Assembly: GCA_025331435.1 (NCBI GenBank)
Contig: JAIWNI010000137.1
Span: 1 to 64,000, forward strand
Direction of reading: 5' to 3'
DNA length: 64,000 nt
Source: Choanephora cucurbitarum
Lineage: Eukaryota; Mucoromycota; Mucoromycetes; Mucorales; Choanephoraceae
Shown: positions 35,496-47,159 of the stretch, piece after piece
How positions within the stretch are numbered: the first letter of the stretch is position 1
Layout of the letters: every line of letters starts with the position of its first letter
Translations under genes and position numbers: made by a program
The notes under the pieces: generated by a model
Seen by the model: the letters and a program-made list of their open reading frames with translations, nothing else
The model's database searches: none
Told to the model about the DNA's origin: nothing

Positions 35496-37049
35496 CTATC
35501 GAATATCTGAGGAGTTAGAGGACGATGTAGAGGATGAGGACTTTTTTCCTGTGAAAAGTTTTGTCAAAGAAACCTTCTTTTTGACACGAGTCATAAATTG
35601 GCTTAATTGTTGATGAGATTGTTCCCTTTGAGAAGGCATTGGAGGTGGTGGAGAATAAGAGCCAAATTTCTTGCTTGAAAGAAGAGCAGACTTATTAGGA
35701 AACGACTTGCTTTTTGTAATCTTGGTTTTTCCGTTTTGAATCACACTTGCACTGACTGAGGCTTGAGGTACAACAATATCGCTCATCATTAGAGGAATTG
35801 GAAGAGGCTGGCAACGAGGTGCTAGATTGTTGCTAATTGGACGGAAAGCAGTAATACTTGATTCACTTTTGGTCAATAAAGAGGGTCGTTGCTGAAGCTT
35901 CCTGATAGAACTAAGAGGGTATGCAGCTGGAACAGAGGCATCTGTTTCGACCTTTTCTTCTGCATAAACAATAGGTTTTTTTTGCTCCCTACTCAACTCA
36001 CTCACCGATGATGTGGACGGTGTTATTGATGGTAATGCTGGTGGTGTTGTGATCGTGGTGCCTACTATTGCAGTCGTAGATGATGGAGGAGATGCAGTCA
36101 ACGATATGGGAACAGGGGGTGGTGGCTGCGCATCATCACCCAAGAACCAACTTTTCCATTGCGCTTCACTTTGAAAGATGGGCGAGCTTGCTTCACTATG
36201 AGCAGATGTGAATATACTGGTCGAATCAGAAGAGGCATCTGGCTGTTTGCTGATGAGAGTTTCCTTCCAGTTAGATGGAGCGTCATGATAGAAGCTTTCG
36301 TATTTGCGATTTAGCTTATAAGCTTTTTGTTTTGTATTCGAAGATAAAGCAGGAGTTGAATTGAAAGAAAGAACGCGAGATCTTCTGCGAACAGGCAACA
36401 TGTCCTTGGATTGTTCTACCAAAAGTGTTAGGCGGCGGGCTTGCATTGTATCTGAATTCTGCTTTGATTTCGGCGACTGTTCATCTTGAATTTCATGTTT
36501 TGGTTCTCCAAGTCGACAAGTAACGATGCCTTCGTCTTCTACCCTATTAGCAGGAATAGACTCATGCTTGCTAAATAATGGTGCATGTACCTCTTGATCA
36601 TCTTCTTCTGAGCCAGCCAGAGAAACCCTATCATTCGATCCTGTAGCAGAGGAGATACCAAAACTTACCATGAAGCCAGGATCACCCAAGGCCTGTAACA
36701 TTTCCTGGCGGGCATCCAGCGATCTTTGCATCATCTTGAGACTCAAAATGTTCATTGTATGAACCGCTTCCGTTAGAGTTAGTGTATCACGAGCACTCCA
36801 TGCTTGTGCACATTGAAGCATCTGCTTTGAATCAAGCCATTGCTGATCAAGATAATGATCCATAAGCCGCATCCAAGCAAATCGAATATAGTCACTGTTG
36901 TGTGAGGAAGGGGTATGGTCAACAAGCTGATTTTTCCAAGCCCGGATCAGTGCTTCATATTCTTCTTCAACAAAAGGGTCATGAGGGTGAATGTAAGGCT
37001 TTTTTTCTTGGTGCATTTCCTGAGCGTCTTGTGAGCTACAAAATACCAT
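35496..37049 (-). CDS. Serine-rich protein of unknown function
   Basis: Single-exon frame of 517 codons when the ATG at 37049 is used; the frame is open for 15 codons further upstream but without an ATG. The first 140 residues are helical and hydrophobic enough to fold (EEEYEALIRAWKNQLVD, YIRFAWMRLMDHYLDQQW, SARDTLTLTEAVHTMN). The remainder is low complexity: Ser, Thr and Pro rich, with a proline run, several R-x-x-S motifs and a basic end (FMTRVKKKVSLTKLF) before a serine-rich tail. This is typical of a regulatory or cortical scaffold protein phosphorylated by basophilic kinases, but I recognise no family. Divergent from the Myb-like/U-box gene. Confidence 0.8.
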   Translation of the reverse strand: MVFCSSQDAQEMHQEKKPYIHPHDPFVEEEYEALIRAWKNQLVDHTPSSHNSDYIRFAWMRLMDHYLDQQWLDSKQMLQCAQAWSARDTLTLTEAVHTMNILSLKMMQRSLDARQEMLQALGDPGFMVSFGISSATGSNDRVSLAGSEEDDQEVHAPLFSKHESIPANRVEDEGIVTCRLGEPKHEIQDEQSPKSKQNSDTMQARRLTLLVEQSKDMLPVRRRSRVLSFNSTPALSSNTKQKAYKLNRKYESFYHDAPSNWKETLISKQPDASSDSTSIFTSAHSEASSPIFQSEAQWKSWFLGDDAQPPPPVPISLTASPPSSTTAIVGTTITTPPALPSITPSTSSVSELSREQKKPIVYAEEKVETDASVPAAYPLSSIRKLQQRPSLLTKSESSITAFRPISNNLAPRCQPLPIPLMMSDIVVPQASVSASVIQNGKTKITKSKSFPNKSALLSSKKFGSYSPPPPMPSQREQSHQQLSQFMTRVKKKVSLTKLFTGKKSSSSTSSSNSSDIR

Positions 37050-37393
37050 GTTGTTGAAAGGGAGGAAAGAGGAAACGAAAGGAATATAATTCAATTTAGA
37101 AAAGTAGAAGCACCATTTTATTTTTGCAAGTACCTTCTAATTTTGATATTTATTGCATTCCATCTCTATTTCCTACAAGATATCGAAATACCTCCTTTCA
37201 TTTAGTCCCTTTCCGATCTTGTCAATGGGAAAACCACCTTTTTGAAATGTGTAACAAACAATGGGGCTAGTATCGCTGTTGACTCATCATCGCGTATTTT
37301 TTTTCTCTGTCACTATTTTTTTTTCTCTCGCTCTCTTTCTTAGCTCCAACTTCTCTGTACCTTTAGTATTGAAACAAAGAAACTGTATCGCAA
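37050..37393. promoter_or_regulatory. Divergent promoter region between serine-rich and Myb-like/U-box-like genes
   Basis: 344 nt with T-rich and CT-rich tracts (37298-37342), presumably serving both starts. No TATA box that I would defend. Confidence 0.4.
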
Positions 37394-40086
37394 ATGCCAG
37401 TATCCAACTCTGATATTGGTAACCGTAGTACTAAAAAGCCAGAACAAGAGCTGGATATACAACCTATTGTAGCAAAATCCAGCTTTTTTGAGGAAGTAGC
37501 ATGTAAATATCTTTTTTTTAAAAAAAAAAAGTATCACAATATGCTTTGAGTTAATAACCTTACTGTTGATACCCTTTTCATCTAAACTGTATTTTTTGTT
37601 TTTTTGCCCCTTTAAAAGATATTGAATCCAAAGGAAAAGAGTCAAGGGGCTCGCGAGCAATGACCACGCTAACCACAGCTTGGCGTGATGTTCCCATACC
37701 AGATATCGTTCAAGTAGCGTCTGCTGTTTTGGTATGTTACTGCTCTCTATGATTCCTTCATTATTACAATATATTGCTTAAACTTTATTCATATATGCTC
37801 AATTGGCAGGAACGCCTCTATGACACCCCTGCACCACAAATCTTCAAACTGCAAGAAGAAGAAAAAGGGTTTGAGGTCCTGAAAAATAGCTTGTTAGAGA
37901 GGTCAGTGATCTCCAATAATGCATGGATCAAAAATTGAGCTTGATTTTCTCCTTTTTAGCAAAAATATTGAAACCGTTAGGAAAAAGAATTTTTTTAATG
38001 AAGAAGTTACTGAGGAAGAGCGCGAAATCATTGCCCAACGTGTAGCACTTCAACAACGTCAATTTGCTGCTTATGAAGTAAGAGAGAAGGCTCGCAAGTC
38101 AAACAGAATACGGACTGTATTTGATTATGTGACTGACGAGGAAATAACTGAACTGCTAAATGATTCAAATCAAGATGAGGCAAGTAATTTATACTCTCCT
38201 AATTTTTTTTTCTATACAATGGCTATTATGATGATACGAACAGGATCTATCTACCGTTTTGCTAACTATGTTTCTTGTTCATTGTCATCTGAAACTATAG
38301 GATGAAGTCATATACAATCTAACAAAGCCTGGATATTTGAACGGCATTCGCAAGACAATCGCATTAAAATATGCCGATGAAGAATCAAATTATGCACCCG
38401 TCATGAGTAACGAGCAACGTACAGCCTATCAGCAATTGTTAAAGAAGAGAAAAGAAACGTTAAAAAAGACGATAAATGCAGATGCCAAAAAGTATGCTAT
38501 TTTTGTCGAAAGAGAAATGCAGAATGCTAATGTTAAACAAATAGACGCTACCGTACTTATGAAAGATTAGGATTAGACGAAGCATTAGAAAAACTTAACA
38601 ACAACGAAGTGGATCCTGAAAAAGCATTTGAAGGATGGTCTGAAGCTCGTGTAAAGGCATATCAAATGATTGAGCAAAACCCAAATAGTTATTATTATCG
38701 CTTCAACGCACCGGGAGAGATTCAACGTAGAGGACAATGGAGTGAGGTAATAATGACGTTTCCTGCAAAAAAGGCATTGTTGTTAAAGAGTCTGCCTCAT
38801 GTAGGATGAAAAGGAGCTCTTCCACAAAAGATTAGCTGAAGTGGGTGCCAATGGCCAATGGGGTATTTTTTCAATGAAAATACCAGGTCGAGTTGGATAC
38901 CAGGTATAAAAAAAAAGAGAATACTGCCGATCAATGTATTAATGGGAAATGGATTAGTGCTCTAATTACTATCGCCTCTTAATTGAGACACATAAAATTT
39001 CTGACCCTAATTATGTTCTGGATGAAAAAGGCAAAGCCCACTTCCTGTTTGATAAAAAAAGTTCAGATGGACAAGTCAAAAAGACCTTCCGAACACATAC
39101 TAAATTAGCAAGCGTCAAAAAGAAAAAAGAAGCAGTGGATACCGATACTGTTTCAGATGATTCTACGCTAGAACAAGAAAATGTAACAGAACCCTCAAGT
39201 AGTAAAGCGGTTCCAGTTGACTTGAAAAGACGTAAATCATCGCCCTCTGTTACTACTAGTGAGGTTGCTACTACATCTAAGACAACTAGATCAACATCCA
39301 AAGCCAACTCTAAGACAGCCACAAATTCTTCAATCACCAAAGGGAATTCGACCACTAATACTTACTCGACACCAACACCTGCCGCTCCAAAACCTGTGTC
39401 GGGAGTGAGGAGAAGACGTAGGGTTGTTCGATCCAAAGATGACGATACAAGTGATGATTATGATGACGATTACTCAGGCAGCTTTACTACCCGCGCTAAA
39501 ACGGTAGCTGATGAAAAGAGACGTAGCAAGCGACAACGACGTCCTACAGCTAATGCCATTGAGTCTGGATTAGCTAGCCAATTGCTTGCAATGCAACGGG
39601 AAGACGAAAACATGCAAAATGACAGTGGCGATAATAGTGATGAAGATGATGAGAATTGCGATCCTACTTGCCCACTACCTGGATTTATTGACCCTATTAC
39701 ACTGGAGCAAATTATCAAACCTGCCATATCAAAATACGGTCATGTTATGGGGTAAAATAGAATGAGTGATGCAAATAGTATATATGTTAACAAAGTAGGT
39801 CTGTTGTTCTCTCTAGATATGATAGTTGGATTCGATGCTTAAACAACTGGGAAGGCCAAAGAAACATTTGTCCACTGACAAAAAAGCCTTTGACAAAGCG
39901 TGATTTGGGTAGGAATACCGACACATTTCGATTCAAACACTAACATATTCTGTTGCTTTCGATAGTTGTCCTGACATTTGAAAATATTGAAGAATACAGG
40001 TAAGTTACGCTTTCACTGAAGGACTTTATTCATTTAAGCTTTACACTAATATCGTTCATAATAGAAATCAGATTGTCAATATATAA
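37394..40086 (+). CDS. Protein with Myb/SANT-like and U-box-like domains
   Basis: Eleven exons: 37394-37502, 37619-37731, 37810-37901, 37960-38179, 38301-38491, 38545-38746, 38805-38903, 38958-39751, 39817-39908, 39966-39999, 40065-40086; 655 residues. The N-terminal 220 residues are helical and charged. Around 295-345, GQWSEDEKELFHKRLAEVGA followed by WGIFSMKIPGRVGYQCSNYYR fits a Myb/SANT repeat with three spaced aromatics. After a basic, acidic-patch linker (KRRK, RRRRR, DDDTSDDYDDD), the C-terminus (about 570-650) reads CPLPGFIDPITLEQIIKPAI...MGYDSWIRCLNN...ICPLTKKPLTKRDLVV, the U-box pattern without zinc ligands. So it may be a nuclear ubiquitin ligase bound to chromatin; this is inference. 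Intron 4 has a GC donor (G|GCAAGT at 38180). An apparent frameshift at 38545 is an intron (38492-38544). Confidence 0.85.
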
Positions 40087-40266
40087 CAAAGAGCAAAAAG
40101 AAGGAATTAAATTCTTTTATTCACAATTAACAATAAAAGTTTATCTAGCCCAAGTAATGATATAATCTCATTCTAAAGAGAGAGAAATGTGTAGTGTTAT
40201 TTTACAAAGTGAGTGTTGTATGTAGATATGTATAAGATGTAACTGGATTCAATCACAGGATAAAAA

Positions 40267-41515
40267 TTAATAAGCCTTTTCCAAAGCTTGCTTGAGATCA
40301 GCAATCAAGTCTTCCTTGTTTTCAATACCGATGGAAACACGGACCAAGGTATCAGTAATACCCAAAATAGCACGATCTTCAGGGCTGACAGAACCGTGTG
40401 TCATGATGGCGGGAACTTCAACAAGACTTTCAACACCACCCAAAGATTCGGCCAAGGTGATGTGTTCAAGGTTACCCAACAACTTGTTGACATTATCCAA
40501 ACTACCCTTCATACGGAATGAAATCATACCACCAAAACCTCTTTGTTGCTTCTTGGCCAATTCGTGGTTAGGGTGAGAAGGCAAACCGGGGTAGATGACT
40601 TCTTCAACATGTTCGTTGGTTTCCAAGTATTCAGCAACAGCTTGAGCGTTTTCAGCATGTCTTTGCATACGGACTTCGAGAGTCATGAGACCACGACGGG
40701 CAAGGAAACAATCGAAAGCAGAAGGAACAGCACCCAATGAGTTTTGCATGAAAGCCAACTTCTTGTACCATTCTTCGTTGTTGGTAACAGCAACACCCAT
40801 GACAACATCAGAGTGACCGTTAATGTACTTGGTGACAGAGTGAACAACGATATCAGCGCCCAAACTAATAGGGTTTTGGAAGTAAGGAGACATGAAGGTG
40901 TTGTCGACGACCAACATAGCGCCATGAGCATGAGCACGTTCAGCGATAGCTTGGATATCGATGATACGAAGGGTAGGGTTGGTGGGAGTTTCGAGCCAGA
41001 CCAACTTGGTGTTGGGCTTGAAGTGAGATTCAATGTTGGCAGGGTCGCTCAAGTTAACAAAGGTAGTTTCAATACCCAAGTTGACAGCAACCTTGGTGAA
41101 GTAACGGTAGGTACCACCATAGACATCGTTGACAGAGATCAAGTGAGAACCTTGAGCCAATGAGTTGACAATGGTAGCTGTAGTAGCGGAACCAGAGGCA
41201 AAAGCAAGACCATACTTGGCACCTTCGAGGTTGGCGATAGCTTCTTCGAAGTTGTTACGGTTGGGGTTACCGGAACGAGAGTATTCGAAACCCTATTTGA
41301 TACAAAAAGACCATATTCAGTCTTTTACTTTGACTCTCTTTTTAAATTCCCCGTCCTTTTCTGTTTCCCAATACTTGAATGATACTTACAGTGTGGACAC
41401 CAGCAGCAGATTGCTTGTATGTAGTAGAGAGAGAAAGAGCGGGAATGACAGCACCAGTAGTAGGGTCAGGGCGTTGAGCAGCGTGAACAGCACGAGTACC
41501 AAATCCGGAAGACAT
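40267..41515 (-). CDS. CYS3: Cystathionine gamma-lyase
   Basis: Two exons (41515-41390, 41292-40267; 97-nt intron) encode 383 residues (yeast Cys3: 394). It is a PLP enzyme of the Cys/Met metabolism class: GFEYSRSGNPNRNNFEEAIA, ASGSATTAT, VWLETPTNPT, DNTFMSPYFQNP and the PLP lysine in SVTKYINGHSD, with SLGGVESLVEVPAIMTH near the end. The known reaction splits cystathionine to cysteine, 2-oxobutyrate and ammonia in the cytosol, the last step of transsulfuration. The motif set favours gamma-lyase over gamma-synthase (which is larger) and beta-lyase. Codon use is more GC-rich at third positions than in neighbours (frequent GTC, ACC, AAC, AAG), as in highly expressed genes. A TATA box lies about 75 nt upstream. 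Confidence 0.93.
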
Positions 41516-43953
41516 ATTAAATGAAGATCAGTTGAACAATAAAAAAAAGGAAAAAAAGGGGATGAGGCCGCTAAAGGAGTATGTCCTTATATATAAAAAA
41601 AACCTTTTTTTTTGTGACGGGTAGTAACGCCAACCATTTACCACCTGAAGCACGTAATTTTTTTAAACCTCGATTACTAAGCGGATGTTATAAATCAACA
41701 CATTGCTATTTTATCGAATTTTTAAAAGCGTCTGTACCAGGTTGGATTGATCAGAAACAAGCTAGTCTGATCAAATGGCCAAACAAAAACTGATTGACTT
41801 TGTATTTTGTTCGATCAATCTGCAACGTTTCCCATTGAAGTTATTGACTTAGAACGCACAATGTATTGTTCTGTTGATGCCATAGGCTTCTTCTTATAAG
41901 ACTGTTCATTACACTACAATATGCTTATTTGTTCAAGCTGTTCTTCTGTTTATCATTTTATACAAGGCATTTGATCGAAGGAAATAGAATCTCCTTTAAC
42001 CCGATTATTTAGTCTGCCGGACTCAAAAAATAAACTAAGTTTTATTCTGTTGTTCTATTTCATCATCAACTGTCAAAATGTATATGATATAATTGTTTCT
42101 TTCTTGATTTCATTATCTGAAAACAAGTATTCTGTAAGACTTTTGTTGATATTGCACATATTTGCGTAACAGAGTCTTATTTGAGAACAACAACCAGATC
42201 GCTACAGACCATTTACAGTTCATTAAACGCGCCTATAGTTTACCTCTCTTTTTTCTGCTGCTATAGCTGCCCATGATGATATCACTTATTGATCAGAAGA
42301 AAAAGGGAGCGAATACCAGGTACAAGATAATGGCACTATCTTTCCCACGATAACCTTGTCGGTAAAGCTACAAACGGAGTTAGATAGATCAGTTGAGGTA
42401 GTACAAAACTTTGTGTATATTCATAGCACAGAAATGCTTAGTTCAAGCGTCTTATTAAAAACAGAACTTTCATTTCTACATCGATAATACTCAATCAGTA
42501 TGCCAATGATAACAAGAAGATAGATCAATTGTCCATATCGAATTTCATTGCAAGCCAGATAACAGCTAAATCATGGTTTTAACGTGTTTAATGTAGGGAT
42601 CTTGAAAGAGATAATCCAAGGCATAATTAGGGTTATAAGTTGAAAATGAAAGAGACAGAATTGATCTCACTTAAGAAGTAGGCTCCAATTTGACCAAAAT
42701 GAATAATCAAATCAAAGAGATTAAGCAGCTGCTCGTCGGTGAAAAGATTATATATGTTTGTCAAATTAAACCTAGCTTACTTGGGAATCGGTATACGAAC
42801 CAGCTATGTTTAATTCCGGTTTGTGACAGAGGCCGTTTATTTCTCTTCCTGTTTCAAAAGGCCTCAATCATAGATTGGCCCCACTGTAACTTTATTAATA
42901 TTTAAGAAAAAAACAAAATAGCTTATCCTTGGGTCTGGAATAACCTTTTTCTTATCTTTTTTCACATAAATCTTAACATATCCGCATAATGCTCAATCAA
43001 GCTTTTATGCACAGCTGCTAGCTTTCAGTTCAATTAAAGCCATTAATCATCCCATACGGATTGAGTAATACTGCAAAAAAGAGTTGCTCAGATTGATAGG
43101 GAGAATAAACAGCGGGAGCTGTTTTTTGGAGCTTTGTTTTTTTTCACAGATATTGGCATCTAGGAGGAAAATGGCCTATCATAGGCTCAAGCTCAAGTGG
43201 AACCACATAAGATGAAGGCACCAGGCTAATAAAAATGTGTGGTTCTTACATTTTGAGCGTTTAGATGTACTTTTTTTGCAGACACAATAGTCAGCCCAGT
43301 TTTTATACATAAGACTACAATTGAATCCTCAATTCGAAAAAAAATAATGTAATCGATATGTTTCATTACAGTAAACTAGTTTTTGTTTCTGTTCCTTCAC
43401 AAGGAATGTATAGTGTTTTCATCAGTGCTCACAATCTAGTGGTATTCAAACTAATAAATAACATCAGTTCATTCTCCTGTAAAATTGCGAGGTATTGTAT
43501 GTTCAAGGTTTTTTGAGAGATCGGGGCATACTTGTAATTTAGCTGTCCAAAGTCAAAGAAAACGGCGGAGACATAACTCAAATTGGGAGATGATTGAATT
43601 TGCAGAAATAATATAAAAGCTTATCCAAAGGGAAACTGCTACAAACACCAGCTGTCATTGGAGCCAAAGTATTCTCCTGTTCTAATAATTTTTTTCTTTT
43701 GCTTCTGCCTCATTTATGATTGTAAGAGCTGGGTTGCTTTACAGGATTGCCATTTTATTTCATAAGCAATATGCATTGTTGTTCAGAATTCGACCTGCAT
43801 ATTCTTTTAGGTTCAAAGTCTTTCAAAAGAGATCACATATAGTATGCTTTCTTTAGGCTTTGTTTCTTCATCAACAAATATCAAGACGATAATATTATAA
43901 AAGTTTTTATTCTTTTTTCTATGTAATTTAAATAATGGTATGTTGGTATTGAC
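41516..43953. other. Gene-poor stretch between CYS3 and the OPT gene
   Basis: About 2.4 kb without a convincing gene. Short frames (41581-41793, 42690-42905) have no recognisable features. It includes the CYS3 promoter at its left end and the OPT 3' flank at its right end. Confidence 0.5.
41585..41595 (-). promoter_or_regulatory. Probable TATA box of CYS3
   Basis: On the minus strand TATATATAAGG sits 70-80 nt upstream of the CYS3 ATG (41515), a typical distance for a strongly transcribed gene. Confidence 0.55.
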
Positions 43954-46428
43954 TTAACAAGTGGCACAAATATTAGAAGCATTTGCACCCGCCAAATCAC
44001 AATGGTCTAAGGTGCCATTGGGGTCGCCATTACCCCACCAATCTGCCTGCCATCCAGAGCCCATACTAACACCAAAGATAATGATACCTTTTTTTTTTCA
44101 AGAAAAAAAGAGATGATTTTTTAGGGTCACGCTGATTTAAACAAGATTGGTCTTTTTTTTCTTACCTGCAATAGCTACACCAGAGTCAAAGGCAGCAGAA
44201 GTGATATAGTTATATTTGACCCACCAATCTCTATGATACTTGTGGACATACCACATAAAGACAAAGCCTGTAGCAAACCACATGGAGAAGTTCAAAGGAA
44301 CCTACATGAAATATTGAATAAGCTTTCCTACTTTTTTTCTTAAAAGAAACAAAAGGTAAACTTACAGCTGGTGGCATCATGCCAGTAGAGTTGAAAATCA
44401 AAGGAATATGAATATACTTGTACCATTTATTAGGGTATCGTTTTGACAAGTACCAGAATGGAATAGGCAAGACAGCACCGATCAAGAAGAACCAAAGCAT
44501 AGGGTTATAGATAGATTCTGAACCAAACATTCTTTGAGGACCAATGGTACCCCAGATGATAGATGCTGAGTAAAATGTTCGTGCACTGGGACAAGTAAAA
44601 GGGTAGCCTGCAGGAGTGCAGATATCGGGTATTGTGTCCATTAGCCATGTAGCAGTCGCAAGGTTCACAAGACCTCCTAAAGCAGTTCCAGCCATCTGAG
44701 CCCAGAACATGGCGCGAGGAGGTACTTTAGTATAGTGGCCTAATTTCAAGTCACTGACAAATGTAAGACATTGCGTCATTGAGATATAACCATATGTCTT
44801 GAAAGTAACATTGGCAATGGGATGACCTGGAAGAGCAAAACCAATGATAAATTCAGTCAAAATATTTAGACCTGGCTGTTGATTCGTAACGGCTTGGATA
44901 ATACCGATAGGAAGAATGAATATAATAGCCAATACAATACATAGAATCATTCCCCACCAGGGAAGATAGATAGGCCACACATAGATCACGGCAAAGGAAA
45001 TAGCGAAAGAAATAATGAAGATAGAGATGTACCACCAGTGAGGGACTTCAGGATAGGCTTGCATCAGCCTATGGTGAATATCTTGCGCTTGCTTTTCTCG
45101 AGACATCTTGTATTGTCTGACAATATCTCTTCCATGATATAAAAATGTATGAACCAAGACACTGGTAACCCCAGCAAAGCCAATACCATAAGTAAAAGCG
45201 AAGAAGGATGTCATGCGAAGAGGACCGTATTGTTCATAAAGAACAGGATCCAATAAACGTTGTTCGTTGAGGACAAGTGAGTTGTCCCAGACTTCACCAT
45301 CCTTGTTGAACAAAGAAGAGGAAAAGATAGGGAACTTTTGAGCTTCCCAGACGTTACTGTAATAGAGAGCAGGTACAATAATCCATGCGACAATCACAAA
45401 GCCTACACCGATATTTAAGATAGCAAACAAAGGAACGACAAGAGGCGAGCTCAAATAAGATGTAATAGTAGCCCAATCAAAGGAAACAGCCAACATGCCC
45501 AAACCCTGATATGATCCTGTCAGTTGAGCCAAAGTACGGTTGCTTGGCTTGATCCAGCAAGCCCAAGAAAAGAATGTCAAGACTTGGAAGAAGTAGCCTG
45601 GAAGCCAGTAGTAAACAAACATACCCGAGAAGCAATAAATGAACCAACGGAAACGAGTAGGGCCTGTCCAATTTGTTTCAGGAGAATGGAAAGAGCGGAA
45701 AAGTGAGATGTTGGCCAAATTAGAGGGCCAAACCATGGAAGAGGGATAAACGAGAAATGGGCGGAGCAACCCAGCCATACCATAACCAATGAACTGTGTT
45801 GTCCAAACAAGCAAAATACTGCCACCCCAGCCTAGATTTTGCTTGTAGAAGAGTCTTTGAATGGTAATGATATCGATTGCATAAGCAGTATTATATGTAC
45901 AGTTTGCCATAACAGTAATTAACACATGCTCCTTCATGTTGAAAGGTCCTGGATTAAAGAAGCGAGATTTGGGTATAACTTTCTCCATCAGTTTTCCCAG
46001 TGGAAAGCTGAGCAATTGGATAACTAAAGGAGTAAGCGTCAAAGCATTCTGTCTGTACCAAAAGAATTGGTTGATAAAACTAAGTCCAGCACTAAAGAGA
46101 AGCCCCAAGAACCACATGCGGAATGTATGAACAGGCAAAGTGGGATCATCTTTACTATAGGTAAATTTTAGCGGTTGAAAACATAAATGAGAAAGGAAAG
46201 CAACGGATCTTACTTGGAGACCACAACTCTAACTTCTTCAATAGGAGAGTTCTCCTCTTCTTCAGAAGGATAGAATGAAGACTCTTCTTCATCGTGAATT
46301 AAATGCTTCTCTTGTATTGAAAAATTTTCCAGCTTTTCAGTGTTGACAGCTGCATCTGATGTCAAATAACTTTCTGTTAGACCTACATCTGTCTTCTTTA
46401 CAGAAGGCATAGTATTCTTTTCTGACAT
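43954..46428 (-). CDS. Oligopeptide transporter (OPT family)
   Basis: Four exons (46428-46214, 46154-44366, 44301-44166, 44087-43954) encode 757 residues. An acidic N-terminus of about 70 residues, rich in Glu, is followed by 12 or more hydrophobic spans. OPT landmarks: FFNPGPFNMKEHVLI (the NPG motif), PSSMVWPSNLAN, FIIGFALPGHPIANVTFK, KLGHYTKVPPRAMFWAQ (the KIPPR-type motif) and WGTIGPQRMFG. The C-terminal end is WQADWWGNGDPNGTLDHC with several Cys. Known role: proton-coupled uptake of small peptides, glutathione or metal-peptide complexes at the plasma membrane. Reading past the 3' splice sites would give a false Phe/Cys-rich end; exons 3 and 4 restore the family-typical C-terminus. A TATA-like element lies upstream. 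Confidence 0.93.
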
Positions 46429-46523
46429 GGTTTGAGATATATAGCTTCAGTAAATAAGAAAAGAAGAAAATTGATATGTCAAATTAAAAGAAAAAAGCTG
46501 AAACAAACACTACTAACGCTTGT

Positions 46524-46532
46524 TCTTATATA
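46524..46532 (-). promoter_or_regulatory. TATA-like element upstream of the OPT gene
   Basis: TATATAAGA on the minus strand, about 96-104 nt upstream of the ATG at 46428. Confidence 0.4.
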
Positions 46533-47097
46533 GTGATGGACAATCCTATAATTATGGATAATTGTTTGTTGGGATTGTAAGCTTCTTTTTATTTCTCCTT
46601 TTTTAGACAGAATATCCAATTTAAGGAATAGGAGTATATTTTCTCCATTAAAAAAATCATTACATTTGTTTCTTCTCATTTTTCTTCTAAAAGAAGAGGA
46701 CTCATAGAGTTTCTTTTTCTATCTCACTCTTATAGGTCTCATATATTATGTGAAGTTTCTTTCGAATGATCGTTTTATACTAGAATCATTTTTGCAATCT
46801 ACATCACACGGTTTTTTCCTCTTTTATTCTTATTTGTTCAAATATGGGTAATTTTTAGACCATTGTTGGACAGAGATCGCATTAAGAAAGTTAGACAGTT
46901 AGTTTGTGACCAACTTGCAGTGTCTCAAACTTATTGATGATACCTGCCCCCCGTCCTGTAATAGACTATTTTGCCATAAATAATAAAGAAAAAGCGTAGA
47001 CATTTTAAAGTTGGATTAGATAAGATTCCTCTCTCTAAATTAGACAGTTCATTTCGGTTTACAGAAAAAGCATACGAATATACACAATTTACTAAGT

Positions 47098-47159
47098 GTG
47101 TATGCAAAGAAAAAGCTATATTATCTTTGATTACACACAGCCTTTCTCTTTGCATATAC
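47098..47159. repeat. Imperfect inverted repeat
   Basis: An arm of about 19 nt at 47098-47116 (GTGTATGCAAAG...) pairs with 47140-47159 (ending TTTGCATATAC), with about 23 nt between. Only a few mismatches are seen. It could form a hairpin in DNA or RNA, or mark a small decayed element; no ORF is tied to it. Confidence 0.5.

Noticed and set aside
37340..37660. 106-codon minus-strand frame
   Set aside because: It is antisense to the first exons and intron of the Myb-like/U-box-like gene, and its translation is mostly Phe, Leu and Lys from homopolymer runs.
38492..38576. Apparent frameshift in the Myb-like/U-box-like gene
   Set aside because: A 53-nt GT-AG intron (38492-38544) with a CTAAT branch-like site restores the frame exactly, so the gene is intact.
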